The notes under the pieces were generated by a model, which saw only the letters and a list, made by a program, of their open reading frames with translations, made no database searches and had not been told where the DNA came from. The position numbers and the translations under genes are program-made. 64,000 nucleotides of DNA from assembly GCF_037392515.1 (NCBI RefSeq), contig NC_090282.1:57932843-57996842 (forward strand), given 5' to 3'. Source of the DNA: Haliotis asinina (Eukaryota > Mollusca > Gastropoda > Lepetellida > Haliotidae). Shown in pieces: positions 46,029-61,000 of the stretch (position 1 is its first letter; every line of letters begins with the position of its first letter).

Positions 46029-49000
46029 GTAAGCCTCAATTATCGTTAGTACATTTATGTGGTGTAGGGAGAGGCGCTCTATCTGGTAATGTTAATGTCG
46101 TCTGCACAACAAAGGAAAATGGGGTCGTGTGCAAATGGCCTCTTCGCTTCAATGCTGAAGTATACTATCGTCAGTATGTCTTATGAATGTTACCTTTACA
46201 AGCCATTCAGGAGATTCTCAGTGTTGTCAAATAACCCATATGGAAGCGACAAACACGCTCACAAATGCTCCCAGTGCGCGGGTAAGCTAATGTGGCAGAC
46301 GACAGGTGACATGGGATTTGTGTCGTGCCGAAAGCTTCATTTAACACACACCAGATGAAATTGCTGTCAGAAGTGTTTGGTAGATATTTCTCATGTTCAA
46401 ACAGCTAGTACCTGTTTCTGGACTTATAATTAAGCGTCTCAATGTAAACATAAGTTTCACATTTCCTACAACATAGTTCAGGTTTACATGTCACATACAT
46501 TTTACTTATCATGCTGGTATTTACTTGTTACATTGAAGAAACGTTTGATAATGGATATTCACAACCACCATACTGGAGAGAACAGGCCCCCCTTTTCAGA
46601 ATGACTGGAATAAGTGAATATAAGATCATTATCTTCGCATATGACTAAGCGCCTTTGAGCAGTTTTCCGGATGAAGGCGCTATTACCATGCCTAAATTAT
46701 TGTTATAATAACGTATGTGTCACTATGAAAATAGCCCTAATACTATGAGTTATATATCTTATCTATTATCTGTTCTACAGTGCTGTGGGGTAGCCTAGTG
46801 GTAAAGGCGTTCGCAATCACGCCGAAGACCCGGGTTCCATTCCCTACATGGGTACAATGTGTGATGCCATTTCTGGTGTCCCTTGCCGTGATATTTGCTG
46901 GAATATTGCTAAAAGCGGTGTAAAACCATACTCACACAATTCACTCTTCAGTGCAGTTAATTCTTCCGTCAAACTGATACAGCGATTTCACGACTTTTGT
47001 CAAATCCTTGAGTCTGTTTTTTCACAATAACATACCCCACTAGTATAGGCATGTTATTATTATTCTGTGCCTCGAGAAGTACCTTGAAAACCTCCTCACA
47101 AGGCAGTCACTTTATTGATATGCAAAATTAAATACAGACATATCAAAAAGCAAATCGATTAGATGTATTTACGTCTGATCTCATAGACATGTGATCAGAG
47201 GATGAAATAGTTTTATTGAGCAGTTATTGAACAAATATTGTTAAAACCATAACTAAATGAACGAATCGTAGATAAAGCTGTATACGCGACGTTCGTCATG
47301 AATTATGTGAAATGACGTCACAATTATAGGGTTCCTTTGTTTATGACGTCACACCACCACCTATGCCGTAGTAATGATTGTCGCAACGAGGAAGTAGCGT
47401 CGCTTGGTCGTCTGTTCCTCACAGTCTTTGTACGCAATGTCAGAATTGGTGAGTTTGAAAAAAATAAGACCTGTATACAGTATACATGTATATTTACAGT
47501 ACGCAAACGCAATAACAACAAGAGTGGAACTGTAACTTGATAAGCGGCGAACTTTCCACGTCTTAGTATGTTAGTATAGCCCGACATGACAGATTTGTTT
47601 GTTTGTCGCCTAAGGCCGAACGTCGTAATTTTCAAGCTGTATGTAGATATTATAGTGTTTGACATCATGAACATCGATCTACGCTGGTCAGATACAGTGG
47701 CATGTATCAACCGAACGAGCTTGACCACCCGACTAATGAGAACTGGGTCGTTCGCTCGCCCGTGCTCTTCCTGTTGATCAGGGGTTTATCTGGTCAAGAT
47801 TCGATTCCTTAAAGGCGGATTGTGGGGTGTAATGCGCCAGTAACCCGCGATTGACTTTTATAGCCAAGTGCATGGTTTGAGTAACATTTGTTTGGCGGGA
47901 TGTTACCTCATGACATGATCTGACTGCGTAATCTTTTCAGTGTATATTTTGATTAATATGTTTAGAATCGACCAAGATCGCACGAGGGAGTTGTAGGTTG
48001 TATTTCCGAATACATGCCTGTGTGCATTGGGTGTATCTCTGTATATACTTGCATGGAATGGAGCGTTTCGCGGTAAACATGATTATATAGATAAGGGCGT
48101 ATCTCCTTAGGGGTGTACCTCAGTATATTCTTATATGGAGTTGGGCGTATATCATTATATGGTTACATGGAGATGTATCCCCGTATATATATTTACACTT
48201 ACAGGGGTGTAGCTCCGTATACATGCTTACATAAAGTCTGATGTATCCCCGTAATTCATGCTGTCATAGAGAGAGGTGTATCCCCAAAACAGGCTTACAT
48301 AGAAAGGGATGTATCTCCGTTTACATGCTTACATGGAGTGGGAGTTTCACCGTACGCTTACATGGAGTTGGTTGTATCCCCGTATTCATGCTTTCATAGA
48401 GAGAGGTGTATCTCCAAAACATGCTTACATAGAAAGGGGTACCGGTGTATCTCCGTTTACATGCTTACATGGAGTGGGAGTTTCACCGTATGCTTACATG
48501 GAGTTGGTTGTATCCCCGTATTCATGCTTTCATAGAGAGAGGTGTATCTCCAAAACATGCTTACATAGAAAGGGGTACCGGTGTATCTCCGTTTACATGC
48601 TTACATGGAGTGGGAGTTTCACCGTATGCTTACATGGAGTTGGTTGTATCCCCGTATTCATGCTTTCATAGAGAGAGGTGTATCTCCAAAACATGCTTAC
48701 ATAGAAAGGGGTGTATCTCCGTTTACATGCTTACATGGAGTGGCATATATCCCCGTATACATGCTTACACCCAGAAGAGGGGTATATTTACGTATATATG
48801 CGCGTGTGAGTGTGTATCTCCGTTTACATCATCACATGGAGTGGGAGTTTCACCGTATGTTTACATGGAGTTGGGTGTATGTTCGTATACATACTTGCAC
48901 TGAGCGTGGCGTATCCCTGTGCACGTGCTTACATAGAGTTGGATGTGCCTCTGTATACATGCTTACGTGCAACCGGCTCTATTTCCGTACACATGAACGC

Positions 49001-52000
49001 GTTCACTGGGGGTATACCTCCCCATGCATTTCGCATGATGCCGGATGTGTCTCTGAATGCATGTACACCAGGCATGGTGCATATTTATATGCATTTCGAT
49101 GGCCGAACACAGCTGCTTGTTACTTGAGGTTCCTAAGATGTTCTTGAATACAACGGGATGCACATTTACCACTGTTATCTTTTTACCATGCTTTACATAG
49201 GGAAATGTGGAAATACCTTGTTTTTTCATTGTAAATATGTTACCACAGTAAAAAGAATATTAAGAAAGTTTCTACTTGAAAAGTACAATAGGGAAAAAAA
49301 CTGCATATTTTAAAAAAATATTCCGAGATCAATCCAGACTTATTTAGTGATGAACCGAGTGACTCACAGATATAGATAGAATCTCACGTCCAAATTATCA
49401 TTAAAACATAACCGACACACCTCGTGAATTCCATGCACCTGCAATGAACGTATCTCTATCTGTTTTCACGCCCAGAAATTACTGCTGGTCGTGTAACCAA
49501 GAGCAAAGTCAATAACATGTTCTACACTAGTCTGGTATCTAGGGACGCTACTTCAGTAGATATACCATGTAAATTCGGCTTGCGTGTGATATACTACACT
49601 ACACAGATGGCACGTAATGACAGGTTGTAAATAATTGAAGGCCACTTGTAGCCCTTCGTCTCAAAGGACGTCATAAACGTGAAATACAGCTAATAGAGGT
49701 CATAACTGAGAGTTATATTCACAGTCAGAGTAAGCACACTTGTAATATTAATTAACTGACATAATATGACAAACAGCTTGAGCAACGACGAATACAACGA
49801 TGATGCATAGTGTTGTCATTGTTGTTGTTGTTGTTCTTGATATACCAAAGCATTGTTTTGAGGAAATATACGCTGTGCATATAGTATGACGTCGCGGAAC
49901 ATTGGGCTAAGGTCATTATAAACCCACTGTCATGCTTCGACACGCACCTGTGCTCGTGTATTTCAAACAATGATTGACACAAGGTATAGCACAACATATT
50001 GGTTAATTTTAATTATGTTTCATCCATTCATGGCCGTTGACAACTATCGCCTTAATAAAAATGAATATTTTATGCTCTGGGTAGGAAGAAATCAATTTCA
50101 TGACAAGACCTCGTATGCCAATGAAATCGAATGCTTTGCAATTCAAACTTGTACAGAGAGTCGGCTTCGTGTTTCAGCCGGTCTGTTGTGCATGTGTGAC
50201 AGAATAAGCTGTAGCCTACACAATATAATACACTTGGCAGTTGTGGCACTTAGCTGTTTATGCCCACGACAGGTGGCTTATGTAGTGCTGTTGCTACCAA
50301 CACCTACCTGAACAAAATACAAATGGCGCAGCCGTTTAGAATACAGCTCCTTGACATACGAGGGTGTTATTATTCTCGTTGGGTAACTACCATTGTCATC
50401 ATTAACTGTTAAATATTGTTAGAACAAGCCTTTTTTCAATGAGTCGACTGGATTGTGTTTTTCAGACCGACTATCATAACCGTGAATAGACATAAAGAAA
50501 TGCCGATGCTGCATATTTCAATACGTTATGTATTCATGTTTACATGTTCATGTTCTGGTCATTATTCGTGCGGAGGGTGAGGTAGCTAGTTATTACTCAG
50601 TAACTGGTAACAACGTCGTGTGAACAGCTTGTAGAGACCTTGGACTGGCTATGTTCGATCAGCACGCTACAGAATATTACTGTGAGTGCTTCTTTCTCAT
50701 GATGAACTAGCATCTCAACGACATACAGTTAAACGTATCATTTGATGTTTCAGACAAAATGGTATAATCGATGTTGACGACAACGCACCGTTTCTGTCCG
50801 AGTACTCTAAGCGGTACCCCACCCACCCGATTCCCGCACGGGAGAGTTACAAACCCACCTACGAGCCTGTGAGGGTGGACGCGAACATGGAGACCAAGAC
50901 AACTACCGGGTAAGAGGGGTAGAGCAGTCACGCCCCGGGGGCTCATGGGCTGCAGGGACGCTGCCTAATGTGTGATTCTAAACGTACAGGTGGCTTTGGG
51001 GATAATTCGGATGAGATGTAGCCTGTGGCCAATCGAATCACAAACCTTGGTTATAGTTTAACAGTGGTTGAATTAATTTGCTTAGTGTTGTAGTCATCAA
51101 TAAGTAAGATATTTCGAAGCCGTGACTCTCTCACGGGCAGGTGACGGTAGGACGCAACACACTTGAGGATAGTTGCGCACCCCTCAGTCGTGGATGTGTT
51201 GTCATGTGACGTGCGTGATTCCTATGTGTGCGTGTTGTCATGTGATGTGAGGGACACCTATCTGTGTGTGTGTGTGGTGTCATGTGATGTGCGTGGCACC
51301 TATCTGTGTGTGTGTGTGGTGTCATGTGATGTGCGTGACTCCTATGTGTGTGCCATTTGATATAAATGAAACAAATAATACAAAACAGTTGCACTTGATG
51401 AGGATGTAATGAACCTAGTAATGGCCCTGGTCGCAGTGTTTCTGACAGACTCAGCTTAGATGTACGGGGTATATATTTGTTTCATCTATTTTCTATGTGT
51501 AAGAGAACGCAAACTTAGAATAACAAGACCACACTAACATTAGACAAAATGAACCTTGTCTGTAAAGTTTAATTTTGATGTGGTCAAGAACACATTGTAA
51601 CCTCTAATGGTGCCTCTAACGGTACAGACTGTTACAATACTTCGGTTGAATAATATATTAGCAGTGGGTGCCTCCTGCACGCTGCAGTAGGTAAATAGTG
51701 TTAGTTATTTATGATAATGTCCCTTGGTCACCTTTGAGATTTATGTGAAGTAACAACCTATCAACTGTTATGGTCAGGCAAGTAATGCCGCACGCAACGC
51801 AGATCCAGTCTGCCGGACTAATATGAATGGAGACATATGACATACCGTGCGCCACATATGGTTACTTCATTGCTTTTAAATATTGTATGAGAGGGACATT
51901 ATACCAGTTTACAACCCATGCTCACACCAGCCTATTCTGGTCATAGAAGGCCATCAAATGGATCTCAGAGTCAGACTCGGTTCGTCACAATATCAGTCAC

Positions 52001-55000
52001 TTTTTACATGATTAGGACTCTTGTTTACACGTCACGATTACACAGCTGGAATATTGATGCATCAACAAACAATAAGCAAAAAACCCACAGTCGATAATTT
52101 CGTTTTGATGTTCGTGTTGTTTTGTCACAACGTCCATTTCCGGTTGCTCTTGATGACATCTTACACTCTTATGAACATAATATCAACGTTTTCTGTAAAC
52201 ATTTCCGAAAGATACCTGAACGTAAAGAAGGGGGTTGTGTTAATTATTTTCCAAGTTCATAAAACGGGCTTATCAATGAATTATAACATTTCAGGCATTT
52301 CATGGTGAACAATAATTCCTAATTGTTTTAATACTGTTCTTTGAATGCGGTATAGTGGATTTCGCTTTACAGCATAGTCATGCCAATTGAAAATATCATA
52401 CCATGTGTGTCGGGCGGTATGATCATTGCAACCTTATTTTGTGAATTAATTGTACCTTAAAGTAAACGCGTATCATGTTACAGATTAGTTGACAGGTCAG
52501 GTTCAGTGATGCATAGTTCTAAATACTGTGTCTATTTTCTAACCCCAGACAAGACTACCCTGAATGGGAGCTGCCTGAACGGAAGCCCAGAGAACGAGCT
52601 TTATGGAATCCTCCGAAAGATCCCTTCATAGGATCATCAACAGCTAAAGATGATTTTAAGGGAAGCTATTTGCCGAAACAAAAGAGCTATAAACCGAATT
52701 CTGACCCATACAGATCTGATGCACCACTTGAAAGCAAGACTACCTCTAGATCTGATTATCCAGAGCACAAGATAGAGCCCCGTCAAAAGCGACAAACTCA
52801 GGCATACCAGAAACCAGAAGGTCGCATGGAAGGAGATACCATCAATCGTCTGAACTATCCTGAACATGAACTGACGCCAAGGCAAAGTTTTAAACCAGCA
52901 AATGCTGTTCTCAGTTCGAAAGACCCTTTCGACAGCAAAACTGTGACTCGATCGGAGTATCCTGAGCACCCAGTAGAACCTAGAAAGAGGTGGGAACCTC
53001 AGCAGTATGTGAAACCAGATGGGAAAATGGATGGAGCTTCTACTACCAAAACAGAATTTCCTGAGCATCCTTTACAGCCACGGCAGAGTTACAAACCGGT
53101 GAACGCTGCACTAAAATCTGAAGATCCTTTTGATGGCAGCACAACAAACCGAAAAGAGTATCCAGAGCATCAGATTGAACCGCGGAGAAAGCGAGAGGTT
53201 CAGCAATATGTCAAACCAGAAGGAACAATGGAAGGCAATACATCCAACCGTCTTGATTTTCCTGAACATACAATTTCTCCGAGGAAGAGTTATAAACCAA
53301 CCAGTACCTTTCAGAAATCGGAGGACCCATTTGATGATAAAACTACATCGAGACGTGATTTTCCAGAGCATGCAGTAGAACCACGGAAACGACGGGATGT
53401 TCAATTTTATGTTAAACCTGTTGACAAAATGGAAGGTGTATCGACTAGTAAAGCTGAGTTTCCTGAGCACGAGATAACCCCGCGGCAAAGCTACAAACCT
53501 TCACACATTGTTCAGAGGTCAGAGGATCCATTTGAGAAGCAAACAACGTCAAAGTCGGATTATCCTGAACATACAATCACTCCACGCCAAAAGAGACAGC
53601 CAAGGCAGTATGTTCAACCTGAAGGCAAGATGGATGGTACCACTACAACGAAGTCTGCTTTCCCGCTGTACGAAATCTCACCTAGAAAGAGCTACAAACC
53701 TGCAAACAGCGTTCTGAAGTCTGAGGACCCATTTTATTGTACCACAACTGCTAGGCAAGACTATCCAGAACATGCCGTTGAACCAAGGAAAAGAAGGGAA
53801 CAGCAGAAGTATGCCAGACCAGAAGGGAAGATGGAGGGTGTCTCGACCACCAGATCAGAATTTCCTGAACATGAACTGCAAAAGAGACAGAGTTTTAAAC
53901 CTGCTAACACTGTCCATCAATCTACTGATCGATTTGAAGATAAGACCACCACTCGGCAAGACTTTCCTGAATATGATGTGGAACCAAGGAAACGCAGAGA
54001 ATACAATAAGTATGTCAAACCAGAAGGTATCATGGACGGTATATCAACAAACCGGGCTGAGTTCCCAGAACATCAAATCACACAAAGGCAAAGCTTCAAG
54101 CCTGCTCATAATGTTTACAAGTCGGATGATCCGTTCAATGATAACACTACCTCTAGGTCAGTATTATCAGTTTTCCCAAGAACATATGGACACAAAATAT
54201 TTTAGTTAAGAGTTTGAAATGTAGTGGTAGTTATTCCATAGTGTTTGTTATTACGTGTATTTTGTATATAATTAGAACTCCTCTCATATAATTTTAGTTT
54301 TAGTTGCATGACCAGTTGTATTCCTGTAGAGCTGTTTTGTGATTCCCTTAACAGGCAAGAATTTCCTGAGCACAAAATTGAGCCTAGAGAGAGACGTCAA
54401 CCTCAACGGTATGTGAGACCAGAAGGAGTCATGGAGAAGAACACATCAAATCAGTTGGATTATCCTGAACATGAATTATCACCACGAAAGAGTTATAAGC
54501 CTTCAAACACTGTACAACGATCTGAGGAACCATTAGATGACACAACGACATCTAGAAAAGATTATCCTGAACATAAGGTTGAACCTAGGCAAAGAAGACT
54601 CAGGGAACAATATGTGAAGCCTGAAGGCACGATGGAGGGTATATCTACAAACCATTCGGAGTATCCTGAGCATGAGCTTACTCCAAGACAGAGTTTCAAA
54701 CCTGTAAATGCCGCTGTGAAATCAGATGATCCATTTGAAGATAAAACTACAGCCAGGTTAGTACAGTCTAAACGTGATGAGACACTGAACTGAAGTTTAG
54801 CAGTTGCAGTCAATGTATTTGGGTTTTTACAGATGTTACAACTGATATAATTGATAATTTAACGCATATACTCTGGTCAAGTGTCTTGTTCATGTCATTG
54901 GGTTTTTTCTGTTTAAAAACATATTCTGAAATCAGATTGAAAATAGATATGAAGATAATAGGTTAACATATAGTATCCAGAGTTCATTGTTCATTTGGAG

Positions 55001-58000
55001 AACTGTTCTCCCTTCAGATCAGACTTCCCTGAACATCAGATTGAGCCAAGACAGAGGCGACAGCCTCAGCAATACGTCAAACCAGAAGGGAAAATGGACG
55101 GGGATACCACTAATCGCTCAGAATTCCCTCAACATGAACTCACACCCAGGCAAAGTTTTAAGCCAGTGAACTCTGTGCAGAGATCTGATGATCCCTTTGA
55201 TGATAAAACTACAACGAGACAGGATTATCCTGAACACACGATTGAACCTCGAAAGAAGAGGGAGCAGGTACCTTATGTGAAGCCAGAAGGTGTGATGGAT
55301 AGTAACACATCCAACCGTTTGGACTATCCTGAACATGCACTTCCCACTCGTCAGAGTTATAAACCCACGAATTCAGTTCAGCAGTCAACTGATCCCTTTG
55401 AAGATAGGACAACAGCTAGACAGGACTTTCCTGAACACATCATTGAGCCTCGGCAAAGAAGAGCACCAGAGAAGTATGTGAAGCCTGAAGGAAAGATGGA
55501 ATGTTTGTCCACAAATAGACTGGAATATCCTGAACACCAGCTTACACCAAGACAGAGCTTCAAGCCTGCAAATACTGTCCTGAAGTCTGATGATCCATTT
55601 GAAGATAAGACAACAGCCAGGTTAGTAAGGAAGGAAGATGATTGGGATATTAAGCCCCAATACCGTTAAGATTGGAAGTGGATGAAACTATTTGAGAAAT
55701 TTGATGATTTCTGTTTGAAACGATATCTGTTCAACAGTAATGAATGACGTTCATCGCTTTTTGCATTTGTTATGATATGTAGTGTTTTCCCAAGCAGATA
55801 CAATGTGTCAAAAGTCACCTGCTTACCCGGTAACTTTGCACTCTTATATTTACTCTGATTGGTGGTTCACATTGTGAAAACACTTTCTGAAAAAACCAAT
55901 GGGTGTTTGAGCTGCAGGTGTAGATTGTAATACTCCAAAGGACCATTGAAAAAAATGTTATTGTCGTACATAACTCGACTAATCGTTCACATTCAGATCA
56001 GACTTCCTTGAACATCAGATTGAGCCAAGACAGAGGCGACAGCCTCAGCAATACGTCAAACCAGAAGGGAAAATGGACGGGGATACCACTAATCGCTCAG
56101 AATTCCCTCAACATGAAATTACACCCAGGCAAAGTTTTAAGCCAGAGAATTCTGTGCAGAGATCTGAAGATCCCTTTGATGATAAAACTACAACGAGACA
56201 GGATTATCCTGAACACACGATTGAACCTCGAAAGAAGAGGGAGCAGGTACCTTATGTGAAGCCAGAAGGTGTGATGGATAGTAACACATCCAACCGTTTG
56301 GACTATCCTGAACATGCACTTCCCACTCGTCAGAGTTATAAACCCACGAATTCAGTTCAGCAGTCAACTGATCCCTTTGAAGATAGGACAACAGCTAGAC
56401 AGGACTTTCCTGAACACATCATTGAGCCTCGGCAAAGAAGAGCACCAGAGAAGTATGTGAAGCCTGAAGGAAAGATGGAATGTTTGTCCACAAATAGACT
56501 GGAATATCCTGAACACCAGCTTACACCAAGACAGAGCTTCAAGCCTGCAAATACTGTCCTGAAGTCTGATGATCCATTTGAAGATAAGACAACAGCCAGG
56601 TTAGTAAGGATTGGATCTGGTCAAGATTTTAGAAAGCAGTATAGATATTAGGACATGTTATAATCTCTGTTGATCTTGCTGTATATTTGGTGACATCAGA
56701 TGTTCTCAGCAAATAGCATGTGATACTAAGGCATGGCTGTGAAAGCAAATACGTTGTATTATGTAACAAAAACATATTGCCATTTCAGATATTTTAAACA
56801 CACATATAGGCATATGGTTTGTATGCTAATGATACTTATCATAAATGTCACGACATACAGGCCTCGATGATTGTTTCATCGATAACTTAATTAATCATTC
56901 ACCTACAGATCAGACTTCCCTGAACATCAGATTGAGCCAAGGCAAGTGCGACAACTACGGCAGTACATCAGACCAGAAGGAAAAATGGAAGTAGCTACAA
57001 CCAATCGTTCAGAATTTCCTCAGCATGAAATTACACCCAGGCAAAGTTTTAAGCCAGTGAACTCTGTGCAGAGATCTGATGATCCCTTTGATGATAAAAC
57101 TACAACGAGACAGGATTATCCTGAACACGTGATTGAGCCTCGAAGGAGGAGGGAGCAAGTACAATATATGAAGCCAGAAGGTGTGATGGATAGTAACACA
57201 TCCAACCGTTTGGACTATCCTGAACATGCACTTTCACCTCGAGAAAGTTTCAGACCTATTGACACAGTACAAAAATCCACTGTGCCCTTTGACGATCAAA
57301 CAACAGCAAGAGTGGACTATCCAGAGCATCAGATTGAGCCAAGACAAAGGAGGGAGCCTTTGAAGTATGTGAAACCAGATGGAGAAATGGAGAGCATCAC
57401 CACCAACCGATCGGACTTTCCACAACATGAACTCACTCCACGTGAAAGTTTCAAGCCTGCGACCACAGCTCTACATACTGATGTACCATTTGATGGCAAC
57501 ACCACCAATCGGGCTGATTATCCAGAACATGAAATTCAGACACGGGTCAAACGGCTTCCACAAGAGTACGTAAAGCCTGAGGGGAAGATGGAAGGCTCAA
57601 CAACTAACAGGTGTGATTACCCCGAGCATGCCATTTCTCAAAGAGTGAGTTATAAGCCCGTTAATTCTGTCCAGAAGTCTGATGATCCTTTTGATGATAA
57701 GACCACTACTCGTGAAGATTACCCTGAGCACAATATAGAGCCAAGAGGTAAACGGGAGGCCCAACCATACATCAAACCCGAAGGTGTAATGGAAAGCACC
57801 ACATCCAATCGATTGGATTACCCTGAACATGCATTGTCTCAACGGGAGAGTTTCAAACCCACTGATACAGTTCAAAGGTCGAATGTACCTTTTGATGATC
57901 AGACGACAGCGAGAATGGACTATCCAGAGCATCAGATTGAGCCAAGACAAAGGAGGGAGCCTTTGAAGTATGTGAAACCAGATGGAGAAATGGAGAGCAT

Positions 58001-61000
58001 CACCACCAACCGATCGGACTTTCCACAACATGAACTCACTCCACGTGAAAGTTTCAAGCCTGCGACCACAGCTCTACATACTGATGTACCATTTGATGGC
58101 AACACCACCAATCGGGCTGATTATCCAGAACATGAAATTCAGACACGGGTCAAACGGCTTCCACAAGAGTACGTAAAGCCTGAGGGGAAGATGGAAGGCT
58201 CAACAACTAACAGGTGTGATTACCCCGAGCATGCCATTTCTCAAAGAGTGAGTTATAAGCCCGTTAATTCTGTCCAGAAGTCTGATGATCCTTTTGATGA
58301 TAAGACCACTACTCGTGAAGATTACCCTGAGCACAATATAGAGCCAAGAGGTAAACGGGAGGCCCAACCATACATCAAACCCGAAGGTGTAATGGAAAGC
58401 ACCACATCCAATCGATTGGATTACCCTGAACATGCATTGTCTCAACGGGAGAGTTTCAAACCCACTGATACAGTTCAAAGGTCGAATGTACCTTTTGATG
58501 ATCAGACGACAGCGAGAATGGACTATCCAGAGCATCAGATTGAGCCAAGACAAAGGAGGGAGCCTTTGAAGTATGTGAAACCAGATGGAGAAATGGAGAG
58601 CATCACCACCAACCGATCGGACTTTCCACAACATGAACTCACTCCACGTGAAAGTTTCAAGCCTGCGACCACAGCTCTACATACTGATGTACCATTTGAT
58701 GGCAACACCACCAATCGGGCTGATTATCCAGAACATGAAATTCAGACACGGGTCAAACGGCTTCCACAAGAGTACGTAAAGCCTGAGGGGAAGATGGAAG
58801 GCTCAACAACTAACAGGTGTGATTACCCCGAGCATGCCATTTCTCAAAGAGTGAGTTATAAGCCCGTTAATTCTGTCCAGAAGTCTGATGATCCTTTTGA
58901 TGATAAGACCACTACTCGTGAAGATTACCCTGAGCACAATATAGAGCCAAGAGGTAAACGGGAGGCCCAACCATACATCAAACCCGAAGGTGTAATGGAA
59001 AGCACCACATCCAATCGATTGGATTACCCTGAACATGCATTGTCTCAACGGGAGAGTTTCAAACCCACTGATACAGTTCAAAGGTCGAATGTACCTTTTG
59101 ATGATCAGACGACAGCGAGAATGGACTATCCAGAGCATCAGATTGAGCCAAGACAAAGGAGGGAGCCTTTGAAGTATGTGAAACCAGATGGAGAAATGGA
59201 GAGCATCACCACCAACCGATCGGACTTTCCACAACATGAACTCACTCCACGTGAAAGTTTCAAGCCTGCGACCACAGCTCTACATACTGATGTACCATTT
59301 GATGGCAACACCACCAATCGGGCTGATTATCCAGAACATGAAATTCAGACACGGGTCAAACGGCTTCCACAAGAGTACGTAAAGCCTGAGGGGAAGATGG
59401 AAGGCTCAACAACTAACAGGTGTGATTACCCCGAGCATGCCATTTCTCAAAGAGTGAGTTATAAGCCCGTTAATTCTGTCCAGAAGTCTGATGATCCGTT
59501 TGATGATAAGACCACTACTCGTGAAGATTACCCTGAGCACAATATAGAGCCAAGAGGTAAACGGGAGGCCCAACCATACATCAAGCCTGAAGGTGTAATG
59601 GAAAGCACCACATCCAATCGATTGGATTACCCTGAACATGCATTGTCTCAACGGGAGAGTTTCAAACCCACTGATACAGTTCAAAGGTCGAATGTACCTT
59701 TTGATGATCAGACGACAGCGAGAATGGACTACCGAGAGCATCAGATTGAGCCCAGAAGAATCAAAGAACCGGCTCAGTATGTAAGACCAGAAGGCAAATT
59801 TGAAACAATGTCCACAAACAGATCTGAATTCATCGAACATGAAATCACTCCAAGGGAAAGTTATAAGCCACGCAACGCACCTCTTCAAACAGGAGTTCCT
59901 TTAGATGATAAAACTACGAACAAGATGGATTATTGTGAACATAAGGTTGAGCCTAGAGTAGCTATTCAGAAGGATCCTTACAAGAAGCCAGAAGGTGATA
60001 TGAATTTCAGAACTACCAACAGGGACAACTACACTGAAAAGGCAGCAGTCAGGGAGCCAGTCAAACGTCCAGAGTCAGCACATATAATGCAAATAAAGGG
60101 GCAGTTTCAATCAGTTTCAAGCTATGGATCTGATTTTAAGGGCTATGGCATTACCCCTCGTGAAGTATTCAACAAGAAGGAACATTATCAGCGACCAACA
60201 GTGCCTATGGCGACAGCTTCTAGTCAACAACTTGACTATCCACAACATCAACTACCACCAAAGGTTCCTCACAAAGTGGTTCCATACACAGCTCCAACTG
60301 TGAAATTTGATGGGAGTACAACAACTTCTGACAGTTTCAAGGGGGATTTTGTTCCAAGGCAAAAGAGTTATAAGCCCAGTGGGGAACCCTATCGATCAAA
60401 TGTTCCATTAGATGGAACCACCACCGCCAGGAATGATTACCAAGAACACAAGATTGAACCACGCAAAGTTGTTGTTCCTGAACCCTACAGAAAGCCTGAT
60501 GGCTCGATGGACTTTAGCACAATAAATCAGCAGCAGTTTACTTCGAAAGCATCGCCAAGAGAAACCATCAAGCGACCAGAGTCATCCCATATTATGGAAA
60601 TGAAGGGTAAATTTGAAGGTTCTACGCGGTATAAAGCTGACTTTATATCCCATGAAGTACATCCAAGGGAGCCTGTCAAGAAAAGCCAGGACTATGTACC
60701 ACCAGCTGTGAAGATGGAAGACAATACCACCAATAGAATGGCCTTCACTGAGAAAAGCATTGAACCAAGGCAAAGTTTCAAGCCACCCACCGATGTTCCA
60801 AAGCTTCATATTCCTTTTGATGGTAGAACTGGTTACAGTGATACCTATGTCGGTCACGAAATCCAGCCCAAACAGCTGAAGGCAAAATCAGAGTATGTTG
60901 CCCCAGTCACGAAATTCTCTGGTTCAACAACAACTGGTGACAGCTACAAAGGAGTGTGTGCCCCTAAACAGCAGAGTTACAGACCCAGCGTTGAGCCTTA

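Larger units (their letters stand above)
46029..50753 (+). other. SAXO: Gene C intron 1
   Basis: About 4.7 kb with a SINE (46785-46940), an R2 fragment (47585-47770) and a large minisatellite (about 48000-48960). It lacks the LINE found in gene B intron 1; the empty target site is at 50691-50725. The stretch 46945-48000 has no counterpart in unit 1. Confidence 0.6.
29326..51583 (+). repeat. Segmental tandem duplication, unit 2
   Basis: About 22.3 kb, the head-to-tail partner of 9559-29325. Sequence present here but not in unit 1 includes the TTAA transposon (36248-37537), about 40140-40830, about 42780-45110 and the expanded minisatellite region (about 46945-48915). Confidence 0.9.

Noticed and set aside
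46189-46310. Exon with KCSQCAG followed by GTAAGC as the missing Cys-rich exon of gene C
   Set aside because: The donor would leave phase 1, not the required phase 2; the sequence is absent from unit 1 and has no SAXO pattern.
48309-49147. Several frames of 120-188 codons
   Set aside because: Created by the minisatellite; they repeat with its 136-bp period and are lost in unit 1.
57597-59888. Series of 144-160-codon minus-strand frames repeating every 603 bp
   Set aside because: Antisense shadows of the gene C repeat array; no independent features.
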